Assembly (NCBI GenBank): GCA_903813345.2
Contig: CAIIXF020000001.1
Span: 14,091,915 to 14,155,914, forward strand
DNA: 64,000 bases
Reading direction: 5' to 3'
From: Owenia fusiformis
Taxonomy: Eukaryota > Annelida > Polychaeta > Sabellida > Oweniidae
The translations under genes and the position numbers were made by a program. Each line of letters starts with the position of its first letter. Positions within the stretch are counted from its first letter, which is position 1. The notes beneath the pieces are model-generated. The model worked only from the letters and a program-made list of their open reading frames with translations, made no database searches and was not told the DNA's origin. Below, piece by piece: positions 61,556 to 64,000 of this stretch.

Positions 61556-63962
61556 CTACATACAATGTTCTGCAATATATGGGCGCAAGTACTTTTCATA
61601 GCATAGCTCAAGTTTTGGAATAAGAGCTAGCTCACAATACTCTTGATCATATTCAATTGCCTGATGGAAGAAATCATTGAACACATACACAATGAAGTGG
61701 TATAATTTCCTGCCAGTGACATACATTTGACCTTGAACTTGGTCATAATACCCACTTGTTTTTTTCAAAGAGAGTTTCCCATCCTTCCTTTCGAGCCAAG
61801 GGAAATTAATATCATCAGTAATAAAGCTATCCTTGCCTTTAAAAGGACACTTTACTTCACAGATAGCATTTTCCCCTACAAATCCATCAGGGGATGCAGC
61901 CAGAAAAGGTTTCTCCAAGTGAATTACTAATCCACTGGGTTCAACCCTTTTCCCTGTTATCTCCTCAAACTTAATCTTAGCAAAGCCTTCAAAAGCAACA
62001 CCATGGGAAGTTGCACTTGATTTAAATGCCTTTGGACTAACTATGGAAGCACATAACTTGTCTTTGTCCCTTTTATCTGTCATTTTGTTAATCTCTCCAA
62101 ATCTGCTAGCTGTAAGGCGCCACCTCCGCTGCTCATGCCATTCAGTGGATTCATTTTGCTTCCTAGTTCTCTTTTCAATGGCAGCAATGTCCTCGGCAGT
62201 CACCTGGAAACAAAAATAATAAAGGTGTTACAAAAATTGCATGTAAGATAATTTTGTTGGCCCTTTAGTATAAATCTATTATATAGACTTATTGAGAGAT
62301 TTTGACATATTTATTTCTGTCAAAATCTATCAATAAGTCTATATTGATAGATTTATACTAAATGACCCACACAAGTAATATTATCTAATGATAATATTGT
62401 TTTAATGGGTTTGAAATTACATAATATGTACATTCAAATTCAAATGAAAAATTGTATTATAGTATTCTTCAATATTGAAGGCTAAATCAAGGATACTGTA
62501 TTATAGACCTGATCTTAAACTATAAGTTATTAACTAGACAATGTTTTCAAATATAGTTAATGGCTAGAACCTTTAAAGGAACTTTGAGGAACTAGAAAAA
62601 ACCCTAGATTTGACCTAGATTTTGACCTTTGACATTGGAGTAAAAAAATAGAATAAGAAAAAAAGCTAAGAAAGCTATAGGAGGCCTCTCCCAACATGTC
62701 CAATGGGGCTACTAAAAGTATGGAATTAGTTGCGTTGTTACCTTTATAGCTGAATCAACCCAGTGTTCTGTATATTTCCTGGATAGGTAATCATGGTCAT
62801 TGGTAGCTTGCTTAATATCAGCTTTAGGGTAAATGTATCTCATAGAGAGGTCCTCACTAGTAGATGCGCAATAATTTATAATGGTGTTCCTGACAAAATC
62901 ATTGTAGCCATCTCGATTTCTGAACTTCAAGGGACGTGGATCTTTTAACACATCCTTGCGCTTTCGAGCACCCATTGATTCAGCCTTCATAGGAGAACCT
63001 AGAATTAGAAACAAATCAAAATTATGTAATAATGCACATGGATCAAGGTAAATGTAATTAGTTCACTGCTAAATAGGTGATCAATAAAGTAACATGTGTG
63101 CTGTTGTGCTAAAAATGTATAAAGTATTAAGACTTTTATCAACTTCATAAATTTGGGTTATGGTATATACATACATGTAAATTATGCACCAGGAGGGAGA
63201 TGATGTGGGGAACATCACAGGGATGTTATTAATATTTCATGAGGGAACACAGAGGGAGTATTGATATCATCTGAGGGACATTCCTCATATCATCCTGGTC
63301 ATCTCGAGAGGTGACCATAGCAACCTTAAACCATGGTCAAGACCAATACTGTATCTACCTAAAATCCCCTTTTGAATGAGAGAAAAAATGATTGAATCTT
63401 AGAAATATTAACATGACATATTATATGTGCTTCAAAAAATTGAAAAACTAAAATTATTTTTGTACCAGAAAACTTTTTGAAAAACAGAAATGTTGGGGCA
63501 AAACATTAAATGTTTGAAAATGAAGTTTTTGGAAAAAATTGAGAAATGAAAACTTTTGAAAAAATTGTTTTTAAATACAGTATTCACAGGGTTGATATTA
63601 CTCTGACCATGGTATAAATATATATAATATATACCCAAGTTTAAACAATGTGTTTTTGATATATGTAAATATGTAATAAAAAATATTTAATTTCAATTAA
63701 GAGTCTCTTGTGCATTTGTTGTAAGAATGGTAAATTCTTTACCTGAATGACCCTTCTTGGGTTTGTGAAATGTCTGAAGCTTTTCAGTGCAGCTCAGGGT
63801 CACACTGGCCTTCCCAGTGGCCACGAAGTCCACCAGCATATAGAGTACTGCTGCCACATGCTTACAAGTTCCGTGGGGTCCTTTCCCAGCGGGGCATTCA
63901 CAGTTGCTATTAAGGATCACACCTGTAGTTCTAGAAAGTCTGATTTGGAAGTTGTAGGATAC
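61556..63962 (-). CDS. SWIM zinc finger / YqaJ nuclease of ISL2EU-like transposon, 5' partial
   Basis: Visible exons are 63962-63743, 62998-62742 and 62203-61556, with GT-AG junctions and phases 0, 1, 0. The first carries a SWIM finger, CECPAGKGPHGTCKHVAAVL (CxC...CxH). The last (216 codons) is a YqaJ/lambda-exonuclease-like PD-(D/E)XK nuclease: RLTASRFGEI, GVAFEGFAKIKFEE, the catalytic SPDG Asp and CEVK Glu/Lys, then YYDQVQGQM. All active-site positions I can recognise are intact and there are no internal stops. The 5' exons lie beyond the right edge of the window. It faces the transposase with stops about 1.2 kb apart. The family degrades DNA ends or acts in recombination; its role in transposition is not established by the sequence. 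Confidence 0.9.
62264..62362. repeat. Perfect-looking hairpin in nuclease intron
   Basis: Arms TTTAGTATAAATCTAT... and ...ATAGATTTATACTAAA, about 44 bases each with a few mismatches, surround a short loop TATTTATTTC. It lies inside the intron between the last two nuclease exons. Probably a tiny palindromic MITE. Confidence 0.8.
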
Positions 63963-64000
63963 CTAAAATGAAAATCAGTAATGTTCACCATGGGCTTTCA

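Larger units (their letters stand above)
58100..63962. mobile_element. ISL2EU/IS4EU-type autonomous DNA transposon, partial
   Basis: Two convergent genes lie within 6 kb: a THAP-HTH-DDE transposase (+) and a SWIM/YqaJ nuclease (-). This two-gene content is what I recall for the ISL2EU (IS4EU) superfamily of animal transposons, where a YqaJ-type nuclease accompanies the transposase. The left border lies somewhere in 57172-58099 and the right border beyond 64000. Smaller elements at 60475, 60786, 61228 and 62264 appear to have inserted later. The superfamily name is from memory and needs a Repbase comparison. Confidence 0.75.

Overview
The window is AT-rich, intron-bearing animal nuclear DNA. 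The best clue to the lineage is a tachykinin-type neuropeptide precursor ending in FxAxR-amide, the protostome form of this family. Together with the dense load of small DNA transposons, it suggests a marine lophotrochozoan (mollusc, brachiopod, annelid or relative); the species cannot be named from sequence alone. There are no prokaryotic features.

Layout. About 1-18,700 is gene-poor and holds relics of DNA transposons: a fold-back at 2.8 kb, a mariner-like element at 6.1-7.1 kb, a short MITE family with 9-bp target duplications, and a pair of Harbinger-derived units at 15.3-17.4 kb. A two-coding-exon tachykinin-related peptide gene lies at 18,768-24,516 (+). Its single coding intron carries a 3.3-kb minisatellite that is open in all three forward frames. 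From 25 to 38 kb there are more repeats: a fold-back at 28.7-29.6 kb, a nested transposon at 31.0-31.6 kb, and a 16-unit 120-bp tandem array at 31.8-33.7 kb.

Two divergent carbohydrate sulfotransferase genes follow on the + strand, at 38,482-39,735 and 44,905-46,300. Each has two coding exons split at the same place. They are probably an old tandem duplication acting in the Golgi with PAPS as donor. TMEM214 occupies 47,553-57,171 (-): sixteen coding exons with consistent GT-AG junctions and phases give a 719-residue ER membrane protein. Its introns are full of fold-back elements.

From 58,100 to the right edge lies what looks like an autonomous ISL2EU/IS4EU-type DNA transposon with two convergent genes: a THAP-HTH-DDE transposase (+, frameshifted) and a SWIM-zinc-finger/YqaJ nuclease (-, intact over three visible exons, 5' end beyond the window). 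Younger small elements have inserted between and inside the two genes. This transposon, the tachykinin gene with its intronic array, and the 9-bp-TSD MITE family are the most interesting parts of the window.
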